The notes under the pieces are model-generated. The model did no database searches and had not been told where the DNA came from. It saw nothing but the letters and a program-made list of their open reading frames with translations. Source: Lysobacterales bacterium (lineage in GTDB: Bacteria > Pseudomonadota > Gammaproteobacteria > Xanthomonadales > SZUA-36). From it: a stretch of DNA of 42,037 nucleotides. Location of the stretch: contig JAOUCS010000018.1 of the NCBI GenBank assembly GCA_029859645.1, forward strand, positions 1-42,037, in the 5' to 3' direction. Made by a program: the position numbers and the translations under genes. Positions 32,484 through 40,464 of this stretch are shown here, piece after piece (the stretch's first letter is position 1; every line of letters starts with the position of its first letter).

Positions 32484-34486
32484 GATTCACTCTCAAAGTT
32501 CAGCAATTCTTCTCCACCACCCACCTGCTCGCCCTGCTGGAAATAAAACGCTTTGACGATGCCATCTTGCGGCGCGCGGATCGTGTGCTCCATTTTCATA
32601 GCCTCCATGATAAGCAAGGGTTCGCCCTTTGCAACGGCTTGACCAACTTCGGCCAGCAATTTCACAATGACTCCATGCATGGGGGCTGTAAAAACATCGG
32701 CTGCAGCATGGCCGTCATCCTGGCCGAAGTCTGGCTGGGCCAGCGCAAACTGCACCGCTCCGTTCTGGCCAAAAAGCGTATAAATATCGTCGTGCGGAAC
32801 CACCTCGACGCGCTGACGATAACCGTCTATGTCGGCATAAAGAGTGTTGCCCTCCAGCTCTCCGGTCGCCAGCACCGAATCGCCGCCAACCATGATCAGG
32901 AAACGCCGTTGCCTGCCACTTCCTACCTCCCTGACGGGCACATCATATTTCGTTCCATTCAGAACGATAGATCCGGCGTGAATAGCCGGCTGATTGAGGC
33001 GCCATGCATTGGATGCGTTCCAGGGCGACTCGCGATCAGTCCTGTCCAGTCGGCAACGGCTGGTTCTTTCCATGTTGAGCAACAGGTAAAGTGACGCCAG
33101 CGGTAAATCTTTCACCTTGTCCTGTTCCGAAGAATGGAACAACAGGTCGCAATGATCTTCAATGAAATGGGTGCTCAGCTCAGCCTGTCCGAAGGGGCGG
33201 CTGGTAGCAATATTGTAGAGAAAGGAGAGATTGGTGCTCAGGCCGCTGATACGATACTCGCTCAGCGCCCTGACCAGGCGGGACAGTGCACGCTCCCGGT
33301 TTTCATCCCAAACGACCAGCTTGGCGATCATCGGATCGTAGTAGACGCTGACCTCGTCACCCTGCAGCACCCCTGTGTCTACCCGCACATGGCTGCTTTC
33401 CGCGGGTGGCTGCAGATAATGAAGCTTGCCCGTCGCGGGCAGGAAATCATGGTCCGGGTCTTCCGCGTAAATCCGGGCCTCGAAGGCATGCCCATGAATC
33501 TGCAGATCCCGTTGGCTCAACGGCAACGTTTCTCCTGCGGCGACGCTGAACTGCCAGGCGACCAGGTCCTGCCGGGTAATCATCTCGGTGACCGGATGTT
33601 CCACCTGCAGGCGCGTATTCATTTCCATGAAGTAGAATGCCCCATCCGCGTCCAGCAGGAATTCGACCGTACCGGCACCCTCGTAAGCAATCGCCCTGGC
33701 CGCGCGCACAGCAGCTTCACCCATTGATTCGCGTAACTCCGGCGACAGACCGGGTGCGGGCGCTTCCTCCAGCACTTTCTGATGTCGCCGCTGCACCGAG
33801 CAATCCCGTTCGAACAGATAAACGGCGCCGTCCTGGCGGTCGCAAAACACCTGGACCTCAACGTGGCGCGGCGCTGACAGATACTTCTCGACCAGCATCT
33901 CGTCATCGCCGAAGCTCGAATCGGCCTCACGCCTGGCCGCATCCAGCGCAGCATTGAAATCTTCCGGTTGATCAACCCTGCGCATACCCTTGCCGCCACC
34001 TCCTGCCACTGCTTTGAGCAGGACCGGATAGCCGATTTCGCTGGCGGCACGGAATAAATCTTCATCGGTAGGAGCGGCTTCATGATAGCCGGGCAGCAGT
34101 GGGACGCCAGCCTGTTCCATGATGTTCTTGGCCGCCGATTTCGAGCCCATCGCTTCAATCGCAGCGACCGGCGGCCCGATGAACACAATGCCTTCATCGG
34201 CACAGGCGCGGGCAAACTCCGGGTTCTCTGACAGGAAGCCGTAACCCGGGTGAATTGCCTCGGCGCCGGTCGCCCTGCAAGCGTCCAGCACCTTGTCGAT
34301 CCGCAGGTACGACTGCTGTGGCGCTGACGGACCGATAAACACGGCCTCGTCAGCCATGGATACATGCAAGGCGCTACTGTCTGCCTCGGAATACACGGCT
34401 ACCGTGGCTATGCCCATACGCCGCGCCGTGCGGATGATCCGGCATGCAATCTCACCCCGGTTTGCGATCAGTATCTTGCTGAACAT
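32480..34486 (-). CDS. liuD: Methylcrotonyl-CoA carboxylase, biotin-containing alpha subunit
   Basis: 668 residues. Biotin carboxylase domain (about 1-450: NRGEIACRIIRTARRMGI, ATP-grasp loop GGGGKGMRRV, MEMNTRLQVEHPVTE), a linking domain, and a C-terminal biotinyl domain with MEAMKMEHT, whose Lys carries biotin. With the beta subunit encoded upstream it converts 3-methylcrotonyl-CoA to 3-methylglutaconyl-CoA in leucine breakdown. Context (liuR, liuA, liuB) favours this substrate over acetyl-, propionyl- or geranyl-CoA. I start it at the ATG at 34486, after GGGGAAGAG. The frame is open further upstream, but that part overlaps liuB and lacks homology. Confidence 0.93.
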   Translation of the reverse strand: MFSKILIANRGEIACRIIRTARRMGIATVAVYSEADSSALHVSMADEAVFIGPSAPQQSYLRIDKVLDACRATGAEAIHPGYGFLSENPEFARACADEGIVFIGPPVAAIEAMGSKSAAKNIMEQAGVPLLPGYHEAAPTDEDLFRAASEIGYPVLLKAVAGGGGKGMRRVDQPEDFNAALDAARREADSSFGDDEMLVEKYLSAPRHVEVQVFCDRQDGAVYLFERDCSVQRRHQKVLEEAPAPGLSPELRESMGEAAVRAARAIAYEGAGTVEFLLDADGAFYFMEMNTRLQVEHPVTEMITRQDLVAWQFSVAAGETLPLSQRDLQIHGHAFEARIYAEDPDHDFLPATGKLHYLQPPAESSHVRVDTGVLQGDEVSVYYDPMIAKLVVWDENRERALSRLVRALSEYRISGLSTNLSFLYNIATSRPFGQAELSTHFIEDHCDLLFHSSEQDKVKDLPLASLYLLLNMERTSRCRLDRTDRESPWNASNAWRLNQPAIHAGSIVLNGTKYDVPVREVGSGRQRRFLIMVGGDSVLATGELEGNTLYADIDGYRQRVEVVPHDDIYTLFGQNGAVQFALAQPDFGQDDGHAAADVFTAPMHGVIVKLLAEVGQAVAKGEPLLIMEAMKMEHTIRAPQDGIVKAFYFQQGEQVGGGEELLNFESES

Positions 34487-34500
34487 GCGCTCTTCCCCGG

Positions 34501-36108
34501 TTACATGCGGAACACGCCAAAGCGCGTTTCTTCGATCGGCCGGTTCAGCGACGCTGAAATGGCCAGCCCCAGCACCTGGCGGGTCTGTGCGGGGTCGATG
34601 ACTCCGTCGTCCCACAAACGGGCTGAAGCATAGTAGGGATGCCCTTGCTCCTCGTAGCGATCAAGAATGGGCTGCTTGAAGGCCGCCTCATCCTGCTCTG
34701 ACCAGGCTTCACCGGCCCGCTCTTTCTGATCACGCTTAACCTGTGCCAGCACCCCTGCGGCCTGTTCTCCGCCCATCACCGAAATTCTTGCATTCGGCCA
34801 GGTGAACAGGAAACGGGGCTCATAAGCGCGGCCACACATGCCGTAATTGCCTGCGCCATAGGAGTTGCCAATAATCACGGTAAATTTGGGCACCTGCACT
34901 GCAGAGACGGCGGTTACCATCTTCGCTCCGTGCTTGGCGATGCCTTCGGACTCGTATTGCTTTCCAACCATGAAACCGGTGATGTTCTGGAGAAATACCA
35001 GCGGTATTTTTCGTTGGCCGCAGAGTTCGACAAAGTGCGCGCCCTTCTGAGCGGACTCGCCGAACAGGATGCCGTTATTCGCCACCACGCCCACGGGATA
35101 ACCGAATATCCGGGCGAAACCGCAAACCAGCGTGGTGCCGTAGCGTGCCTTGAACTCATCGAAAACCGAACCATCAACGATGCGCGCTATGATTTCAACG
35201 ACGTCAAAGGGGCGCCGGGCATCGCTGGACACAATGCCATGAATTTCCCGCGGGTCATATAACGGCTCCCTGGCTTCAGTGGTATCCATTTCAGCCGGCT
35301 TCACCCGGTTGAGCCGGCTGACCGCCCGGCGCGCCAATTTCAATGCATGATGATCGTTTTGCGCAAAATGGTCGGCGACACCGGACAGGCGCGTATGGAC
35401 ATCAGCCCCGCCCAGCTCTTCGGCGGTCACTATCTCCCCGGTCGCCGCCCGAACCAGCGGCGGACCGCCCAGGAAAATGGTGCCCTGCTCCCTGACGATG
35501 ATGGACTCATCAGCCATCGCCGGCACGTAAGCGCCACCCGCCGTGCATGACCCCATGACAATGGCGATCTGGGGGATGTTCTGCGCCGACATATTGGCCT
35601 GGTTGTAGAAGATCCGGCCGAAGTGCTCACGGTCCGGAAAAACTTCGTCCTGCATCGGCAGATAGGCGCCACCGGAATCCACCAGGTAGAGACAGGGCAA
35701 ACGGTTCTGTTCCGCAATGGTTTGCGCGCGAAGGTGTTTCTTCACGGTCAAAGGATAGTAGGTGCCGCCTTTTACCGTGGCGTCGTTGGCCACGATCATG
35801 CATTCCTGGCCGGCTACCCTGCCGATGCCGGTGACAATACCCGCCGCGGCGACCGGCTGTTGATAGACCTCGTGAGCGGCCAGTTGTGACAATTCCAGGA
35901 AAGGTGAGCCTGGATCGAGCAACGCGTCGATCCGGTCGCGAGCCAACAGCTTGCCGCGGGATTCATGCCGCTGCTGATACTTCTCGCCCCCCCCAGCGCG
36001 AACGGTTTCAACCACCTGCTCGAGGTCCTTGACCAGTGCCTGCATATGTCCGGCGTTGTTCAGAAATTCCTCTGAGCGCGGATTGATCCGGGTTTCTATG
36101 ATGCTCAT
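34501..36108 (-). CDS. liuB: Methylcrotonyl-CoA carboxylase, carboxyltransferase beta subunit
   Basis: 535 residues, the normal length for the MCC beta subunit. It has the two-part carboxyltransferase crotonase fold: N-terminal half with [19 protein letters not shown] and [17 protein letters not shown]-terminal half with [28 protein letters not shown] and [20 protein letters not shown]. It transfers carboxyl from biotin to methylcrotonyl-CoA. The ATG at 36108 is preceded by GGAGG, so an upstream ATG at 36150 inside liuA is not used. liuD begins 15 bp beyond its stop. Confidence 0.96.
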   Translation of the reverse strand: MSIIETRINPRSEEFLNNAGHMQALVKDLEQVVETVRAGGGEKYQQRHESRGKLLARDRIDALLDPGSPFLELSQLAAHEVYQQPVAAAGIVTGIGRVAGQECMIVANDATVKGGTYYPLTVKKHLRAQTIAEQNRLPCLYLVDSGGAYLPMQDEVFPDREHFGRIFYNQANMSAQNIPQIAIVMGSCTAGGAYVPAMADESIIVREQGTIFLGGPPLVRAATGEIVTAEELGGADVHTRLSGVADHFAQNDHHALKLARRAVSRLNRVKPAEMDTTEAREPLYDPREIHGIVSSDARRPFDVVEIIARIVDGSVFDEFKARYGTTLVCGFARIFGYPVGVVANNGILFGESAQKGAHFVELCGQRKIPLVFLQNITGFMVGKQYESEGIAKHGAKMVTAVSAVQVPKFTVIIGNSYGAGNYGMCGRAYEPRFLFTWPNARISVMGGEQAAGVLAQVKRDQKERAGEAWSEQDEAAFKQPILDRYEEQGHPYYASARLWDDGVIDPAQTRQVLGLAISASLNRPIEETRFGVFRM

Positions 36109-36127
36109 GGTATGCCTCCGGGCGTCC

Positions 36128-37303
36128 CTAATGGGGGGCCGTTTCTGCAAACAGTTCGCGACCGATCAACATCCGCCGAATCTCAGAAGTTCCTGCTCCG
36201 ATCTCGTACAGCTTGGCATCGCGCAGCAGGCGGCCGGCCGGATAATCGTTGATGTAACCGTTGCCGCCCAGGCACTGGATGGCTTCAAGCGCCATTTGGG
36301 TCGCGCGCTCGGATGTGAATAAGATTGCGCCGGCGGCGTCCTTGCGCTTTTCCATACCCCGGTCGCAGTTGGCCGCCACCGCGTAAACGTAGGCGCGTGA
36401 CGCGCTGAGCGTGATGTACATGTCAGCCACCTTACCCTGCATCAACTGGAATTCACCGATACTCCGGCCAAACTGCTTGCGCTCATGCAGGTAGGGCTCC
36501 ACCACATCCAGGCAGTTCTGCATGATGCCTACCGGGCCGGCAGACAAAACGGTCCGCTCATAGTCGAGCCCGGACATCAGCACCCTGACGCCGCCGTTTT
36601 CCTGCCCCAAGATGTTTTCCGCCGGAACGCGGCAATCCTCGAAAATCAGTTCGCAGGTATTTGAGCCGCGCATACCCAGCTTGTCGAGTTTCTGGCCGCG
36701 TGAGAATCCAGCCGCATCGCGCTCAACGATGAAGGCCGTGATGCCGCGGGAACCGGCCCCGACATCGGTTTTGGCGTAGACCACGCAGACGTCGGCCTCG
36801 GGACCATTGGTGATCCACATCTTGCTGCCGTTGAGCACGAAATGGTCGCCATCGCGGTCAGCCCTCAGGCCCATGCTTACGACATCCGAGCCCGCATTTG
36901 GCTCCGACATCGCCAGCGCACCCACCTGCTCCCCGGTGCATAGCCCGGGCAGATACTTCTGTTTCTGCTCCTCGCTGGCGTTTTTCCGGATCTGGTTCAC
37001 ACAGAGATTGGAATGCGCAGCGTAAGACAGCCCAACCGAGGCAGAGGCACGGCTGATCTCCTCGACCGCGATGCAGTGTGCCAGGTAGCCCATTTCGGTG
37101 CCGCCATACGCTTCTTCCACTGTTATCCCGAGCAGCCCCATGTCGCCCAACTTGCGCCACAAATCGGCTGGGAACAGGTTTTCCCTGTCGATCTCGGCGG
37201 CGCGCGGCGCGATCTCGGCGCGCGCAAACTGGTAGACCGCCTCGCGCAACATCTCGATTTCTTCACCCAGGTCGAAATCCAGGGAAGGAAAATGGGTATT
37301 CAT
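36128..37303 (-). CDS. liuA: Isovaleryl-CoA dehydrogenase
   Basis: 391 residues of the acyl-CoA dehydrogenase family, normal for isovaleryl-CoA dehydrogenase. FAD-binding and family blocks include [28 protein letters not shown], the catalytic-base region [18 protein letters not shown], and the C-terminal [33 protein letters not shown]. It oxidises isovaleryl-CoA to 3-methylcrotonyl-CoA, the substrate of the carboxylase encoded next. The start ATG at 37303 overlaps the liuR stop (ATGA). It is followed after 19 bp by liuB. Confidence 0.96.
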   Translation of the reverse strand: MNTHFPSLDFDLGEEIEMLREAVYQFARAEIAPRAAEIDRENLFPADLWRKLGDMGLLGITVEEAYGGTEMGYLAHCIAVEEISRASASVGLSYAAHSNLCVNQIRKNASEEQKQKYLPGLCTGEQVGALAMSEPNAGSDVVSMGLRADRDGDHFVLNGSKMWITNGPEADVCVVYAKTDVGAGSRGITAFIVERDAAGFSRGQKLDKLGMRGSNTCELIFEDCRVPAENILGQENGGVRVLMSGLDYERTVLSAGPVGIMQNCLDVVEPYLHERKQFGRSIGEFQLMQGKVADMYITLSASRAYVYAVAANCDRGMEKRKDAAGAILFTSERATQMALEAIQCLGGNGYINDYPAGRLLRDAKLYEIGAGTSEIRRMLIGRELFAETAPH

Positions 37304-37695
37304 GATGGGTTCACTCCATTCAGGCATTCCGCCAGTGCGGTTCTGCACCGGTTTTCAGCGTCAGCCAGTTCACTCAGCATCGCATCCAGGTCAGCCCGCT
37401 GTTGTCTCAATTCGGCACGTTTGTCCTCGCAGGTAGCAATCAGCTTTTCCAGTTGTTTGCGGTTGTTACCCGGGGTGCCGTACATCAGGATGATTTCGGC
37501 ACTTTCGTCCAGGCTCAGCCCCAGCCGTTTACCCCGCAAAATCAATCGCAGCTTGGTCCGGTCAGCCGGGCTGTAAATCCGGCGGGTTCCCTCGCGTTTT
37601 GGATTAAGCAACCCTTTTTCTTCGTAAAACCGAATGGTTCGTGTGGTCACGTCAAATTCGCTGGCGAGATCACTGATGCTAAAACAATGGGCCAT
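37300..37695 (-). CDS. liuR: LiuR, MerR-family regulator of leucine degradation
   Basis: 131 residues. An N-terminal MerR winged helix-turn-helix ([44 protein letters not shown], here 10-53) is followed by a dimerisation helix (about 75-115). The effector region after it is short. LiuR controls leucine/isovalerate catabolism in many proteobacteria. First gene of the liu operon, behind a palindromic operator that overlaps its promoter, so autoregulation is very likely. Confidence 0.93.
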   Translation of the reverse strand: MAHCFSISDLASEFDVTTRTIRFYEEKGLLNPKREGTRRIYSPADRTKLRLILRGKRLGLSLDESAEIILMYGTPGNNRKQLEKLIATCEDKRAELRQQRADLDAMLSELADAENRCRTALAECLNGVNPS

Positions 37696-37721
37696 TTGCC
37701 TGTTCCTGCGGAAGTTGCCGA

Positions 37722-37750
37722 AGTATAACTAACGTTTACGTTAACGTAAA
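37722..37750 (-). promoter_or_regulatory. Promoter of the liu operon
   Basis: On the minus strand: -35 TTTACG (37750-37745), a 17-bp spacer, and -10 TATACT (37727-37722), 26 bp before the liuR ATG. Good sigma-70 match with standard spacing. The -35 and most of the spacer are covered by the LiuR palindrome. Confidence 0.75.
37735..37750. promoter_or_regulatory. LiuR operator palindrome
   Basis: Perfect 16-bp palindrome TTTACGTTAACGTAAA, matching the established LiuR binding motif of proteobacteria as I recall it. It overlaps the -35 and spacer of the liuR promoter, so binding would block RNA polymerase. Also 50 bp upstream of the divergent membrane-protein gene at 37800. Confidence 0.88.
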
Positions 37751-37787
37751 GCAATCACTCAGTCAGCCGGACGACGAAAGGCTGCGA

Positions 37788-37793
37788 TATAAT
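37788..37793 (+). promoter_or_regulatory. -10 element directly before the ATG at 37800 (leaderless start)
   Basis: Perfect TATAAT with its last base 6 nt before the start codon. Transcription would be expected to begin at or next to the A of the ATG, leaving no leader. There is no recognisable -35 and no Shine-Dalgarno. Confidence 0.5.
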
Positions 37794-37799
37794 GAGACA

Positions 37800-38435
37800 A
37801 TGCCTACCGATTTTGCCCAGCAGGCCCAGGTGCTTTTACGGGATCCCTCGCAGTTCCAGTGGTATGTCATACCCCTGTTGGCCATCGTGACCTATATTTA
37901 CGCGACCGAGATGTTCAACAAGAACTGGAACTCGGTCTTCGCAGGCCTGGCCTTCTGGGCAGCCGATTCGATCAATGAAATCCTGAACTCCGTTTTCTTT
38001 CACTTGAACGGCAGAGCACCGCTCTGGGCAACACCAGCAGACACGGCCTACTTGATCTTGATCGGACTGAATATCGAGATCATGTTCATGTTCGCGATCG
38101 CCGGCATCGCCTGGTCAAAGATGCTCTCGCCGGACCCGGCAGCACGCATCATGGGCATCCCCAACCGCTGGTTCATAGCGCTCACCGGCTCGGCGTTTTG
38201 TGTGCTGGTGGAAATCCTGCTCAACCGCATCGATGCACTCACCTGGGACTGGCCCTGGTGGAGTGCGACTGCACCGTGGCTGATTTATACCGTGGGTTAC
38301 CTGTGGTTTTTCATGATTGCGTTCTGGGTCCACGATCTGAACGACATAGGGCGTCAAGGCAGGGCCGTCGCTGCCCTGTGGGGAGCCGTGGTTGTCATGA
38401 TCGCGATTTTTGGAGCCTGGTTGGGTTGGCTATGA
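37800..38435 (+). CDS. Polytopic membrane protein of unknown function
   Basis: 211 residues with about five membrane helices (roughly 22-38, 43-62, 85-105, 127-145, 155-178 and 187-208 are hydrophobic). Tryptophan-rich, with acidic and asparagine residues inside helices (WAADSINEILNSVFFHLNG, FCVLVEILLNRID). I do not recognise a family. Convergent with the aldolase gene (stop codons 5 bp apart). It starts without a ribosome binding site, see the -10 element at 37788. It shares its upstream region with the liu operon and might be controlled by LiuR (inference). Confidence 0.75.
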   Translation: MPTDFAQQAQVLLRDPSQFQWYVIPLLAIVTYIYATEMFNKNWNSVFAGLAFWAADSINEILNSVFFHLNGRAPLWATPADTAYLILIGLNIEIMFMFAIAGIAWSKMLSPDPAARIMGIPNRWFIALTGSAFCVLVEILLNRIDALTWDWPWWSATAPWLIYTVGYLWFFMIAFWVHDLNDIGRQGRAVAALWGAVVVMIAIFGAWLGWL

Positions 38436-38440
38436 TCGAT

Positions 38441-39073
38441 TCAGCCTGATTGTGCGGCCTCGATGCACCGCCCTGCCCTTGCCTCGATAATATCCCAGCG
38501 GCCAGCAGCAATATCTTCAGGCACGAATAGCGGATTCACAAATCCCAGTGCATAAACCCCAGCAGCCAACCACTCGGCGGCATTGAATTCATCCACACCA
38601 TTGGTAGGCACTATTTTCAGCCAGGGCATCGGGCCCAGCACCGAACGGCTCCAGGCAGGACCACCCGCCGGCACCGGAAACAACTTGCAAAGCTGGGCTC
38701 CTGCGCGATGTGCCCGGAGCATTTCAGTCGGTGTGTGGGTTCCCGGCATGCTGGCCACACCAAGTTGAATCGCGGCAGAAATCACTACCGGGTCCACCAC
38801 CGGGGAGACCAGGAACCGGGCGCCCGCCTCCACCGATTTCTGCGCTTGCGTTTCATCCAGCACGGTACCGGTGCCTACTACCAGCCCTTCGCGGGCGGAA
38901 AAATCCTGGACCAGTTCATAGGCGCCCGGAATGGACAGCGTAAATTCAATGACACTGAAGCCGCCGCGAATCGCCGCTTCCATGGCCAGCGCGGCTTTCT
39001 CCTGGTTGTCGGTTCGCAGGATCGCACTGGCTTTTTTGCGGCCGAAATAATCGACAAACGAGTCCGGGGTCAC
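38441..39073 (-). CDS. eda: KDPG/4-hydroxy-2-oxoglutarate aldolase
   Basis: 210 residues, class I aldolase of the Eda family. Typical blocks: AALAMEAAIRGGFSVIEFT, VGTGTVLDETQAQKSVEAGARFLVSPVVD, PGTHTPTEML, and the Schiff-base lysine in AGAQLCKLFPVPAGGP. It cleaves KDPG or 4-hydroxy-2-oxoglutarate to pyruvate plus glyceraldehyde-3-phosphate or glyoxylate. Starts at GTG with GGAGAG upstream, 2 bp after the CoA-lyase stop. No Entner-Doudoroff dehydratase (edd) gene is adjacent. The linkage with a CitE-like lyase makes a 2-oxo-acid catabolic role as likely as sugar breakdown. Confidence 0.87.
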   Translation of the reverse strand: MTPDSFVDYFGRKKASAILRTDNQEKAALAMEAAIRGGFSVIEFTLSIPGAYELVQDFSAREGLVVGTGTVLDETQAQKSVEAGARFLVSPVVDPVVISAAIQLGVASMPGTHTPTEMLRAHRAGAQLCKLFPVPAGGPAWSRSVLGPMPWLKIVPTNGVDEFNAAEWLAAGVYALGFVNPLFVPEDIAAGRWDIIEARAGRCIEAAQSG

Positions 39074-39075
39074 GG

Positions 39076-39954
39076 TTACTCTCCTTCTGCCTGTGACAGG
39101 GTTTTTCGCGCCTGAACCAGGTGCGGCAAATCAACCATCACCCCGTCCAGGGACAGGGTGCCTGCTTCCGGATGGGCTTCGAACAGCTCAACGATCCGGC
39201 GCGCCTTGTGCAATTCTTCTGCACTGGGTGTGAAGGCGCGATTGATGACTTCCACCTGCCCGGGATGGATAGCCAGCTTACCGCTGAAACCGTCACGCCT
39301 GGCTTCTGCACAGGATCGTTCCAGGCCTTCGTTGTCGCGGAAATCAGCGAACAGCGTATCGATGGCCTCCACCTCCGCGGCGTGGGCCGCAAACAGGCAC
39401 AGGCTCCGGACCAGGCGATAAGGCTCGGTCCAGTTGCCCTGATCATCGCGACAGCTGATCGCACCCAGCGCTGCGCTCAGATCCTCCGCGCCCCAGGTCA
39501 ATGCAGCCAGGCGCTTGCCGCATTGTGCGTACTCGCCCAGCGTGAACAGGGATTGCGGCGTTTCGGTGGCAACGGGCAGAATCCGGGTAGAGCCCACCTT
39601 GATCTCGTGTTCAGCTTCGTAGGTACCGATGTGCCGGCCAAGCAATTCCACGTCGTTGGGGGAGCGGGTTTTAGGCAGCATGATCCCGTCGGGCCTGGCC
39701 GGCATCACCGCGGCAAGGTCCGCGCCCGCTTCACCATGGCCGATCGAGTTCATTCGCACCCACACCTGGGTGGAAGAAGATTGGTCACGTTGTGCAAGGT
39801 ACTCACAGACCAGGCCACGCGCCTGTTCCTTGTTGGCTGAAGCAACCGAGTCTTCCAGGTCCAGAATCAGCACGTCTGCAGGAATACCCTCACTTTTCGC
39901 CAGCTTTCTCTCGCTGTCTCCCGGCACGAACAGCAATGAACGCATCCGGGTCAT
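39076..39954 (-). CDS. CitE-like CoA-ester lyase (HpcH/HpaI superfamily)
   Basis: 292 residues, TIM-barrel lyase. Conserved motifs: [17 protein letters not shown] near the N-terminus, LDLEDSV, the arginine in VWVRMNS, the Mg-binding glutamate in [11 protein letters not shown] and aspartate in [12 protein letters not shown], and [14 protein letters not shown]. Family members split malyl-, beta-methylmalyl- or citramalyl-CoA into an acyl-CoA plus glyoxylate or pyruvate. Its start overlaps the stop of the MaoC gene by four bases. A hydratase followed by such a lyase resembles itaconate (Ich-Ccl) or mesaconyl-CoA-type degradation modules. The exact substrate is not decided by sequence. Confidence 0.88.
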   Translation of the reverse strand: MTRMRSLLFVPGDSERKLAKSEGIPADVLILDLEDSVASANKEQARGLVCEYLAQRDQSSSTQVWVRMNSIGHGEAGADLAAVMPARPDGIMLPKTRSPNDVELLGRHIGTYEAEHEIKVGSTRILPVATETPQSLFTLGEYAQCGKRLAALTWGAEDLSAALGAISCRDDQGNWTEPYRLVRSLCLFAAHAAEVEAIDTLFADFRDNEGLERSCAEARRDGFSGKLAIHPGQVEVINRAFTPSAEELHKARRIVELFEAHPEAGTLSLDGVMVDLPHLVQARKTLSQAEGE

Positions 39955-40409
39955 GCCGCCGGTCTCCGATGCATCAGAGCCGTGCGTTTGCAGGATGCCA
40001 CCAAGTGGTCATCCTGGTTATAGGCACGGTGCTCAAAAATGACGATGCCGTTATCCGGGCGGGACCGGCTTTCACGCACTTCCAGGACTTCGGTCTGGAT
40101 ATGAACGGTGTCCCCATGGAACAACGGGCGGGGAAAGCGGACCTCGTCCCAACCGAGGTTGGCCACCGTTGTGCCCAGCGTCGTGTCATTCACCGAAATA
40201 CCTACCATCAGGCTGAGTGTCAGGCAGCTGTTGACGACCCGCTGACCGAACTCCGTGTGATTTCTACAGTACTCTTCGTCCAGGTGTAACGGAGCCGGAT
40301 TATGTGTCATGGTGCTGAAAACCACGTTATCCGTCTCTGTCAGCGTGCGGCGAATCGCATGGTCGAATACCTGCCCCACCTGAAATTCCTCAAAGTACAA
40401 ACCCGCCAT
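39951..40409 (-). CDS. MaoC-family enoyl-CoA hydratase
   Basis: 152-residue single hot-dog domain. The hydratase motif region is seen in [40 protein letters not shown], with the catalytic Asp/Asn-His pattern (MTHNPAPLH). [33 protein letters not shown] follows as in mesaconyl/itaconyl-CoA hydratase-like members. It should add water to an unsaturated CoA ester, delivering the hydroxyacyl-CoA to the CitE-like lyase translated next. The start is 56 bp beyond the RND permease stop. Confidence 0.88.
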   Translation of the reverse strand: MAGLYFEEFQVGQVFDHAIRRTLTETDNVVFSTMTHNPAPLHLDEEYCRNHTEFGQRVVNSCLTLSLMVGISVNDTTLGTTVANLGWDEVRFPRPLFHGDTVHIQTEVLEVRESRSRPDNGIVIFEHRAYNQDDHLVASCKRTALMHRRPAA

Positions 40410-40464
40410 TCAAACCTCCGCATTTGCCGTTACCTGGACCGGAGTCAGCTTACACCAAAGCCGC

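Noticed and set aside
32567-33727. Two long plus-strand frames antisense to liuD
   Set aside because: They mirror the biotin carboxylase gene, which is full length and in an operon.
34487-34615. 43-codon N-terminal extension of liuD
   Set aside because: It overlaps the 3' end of liuB, has no family homology, and a good ribosome binding site precedes the ATG at 34486.
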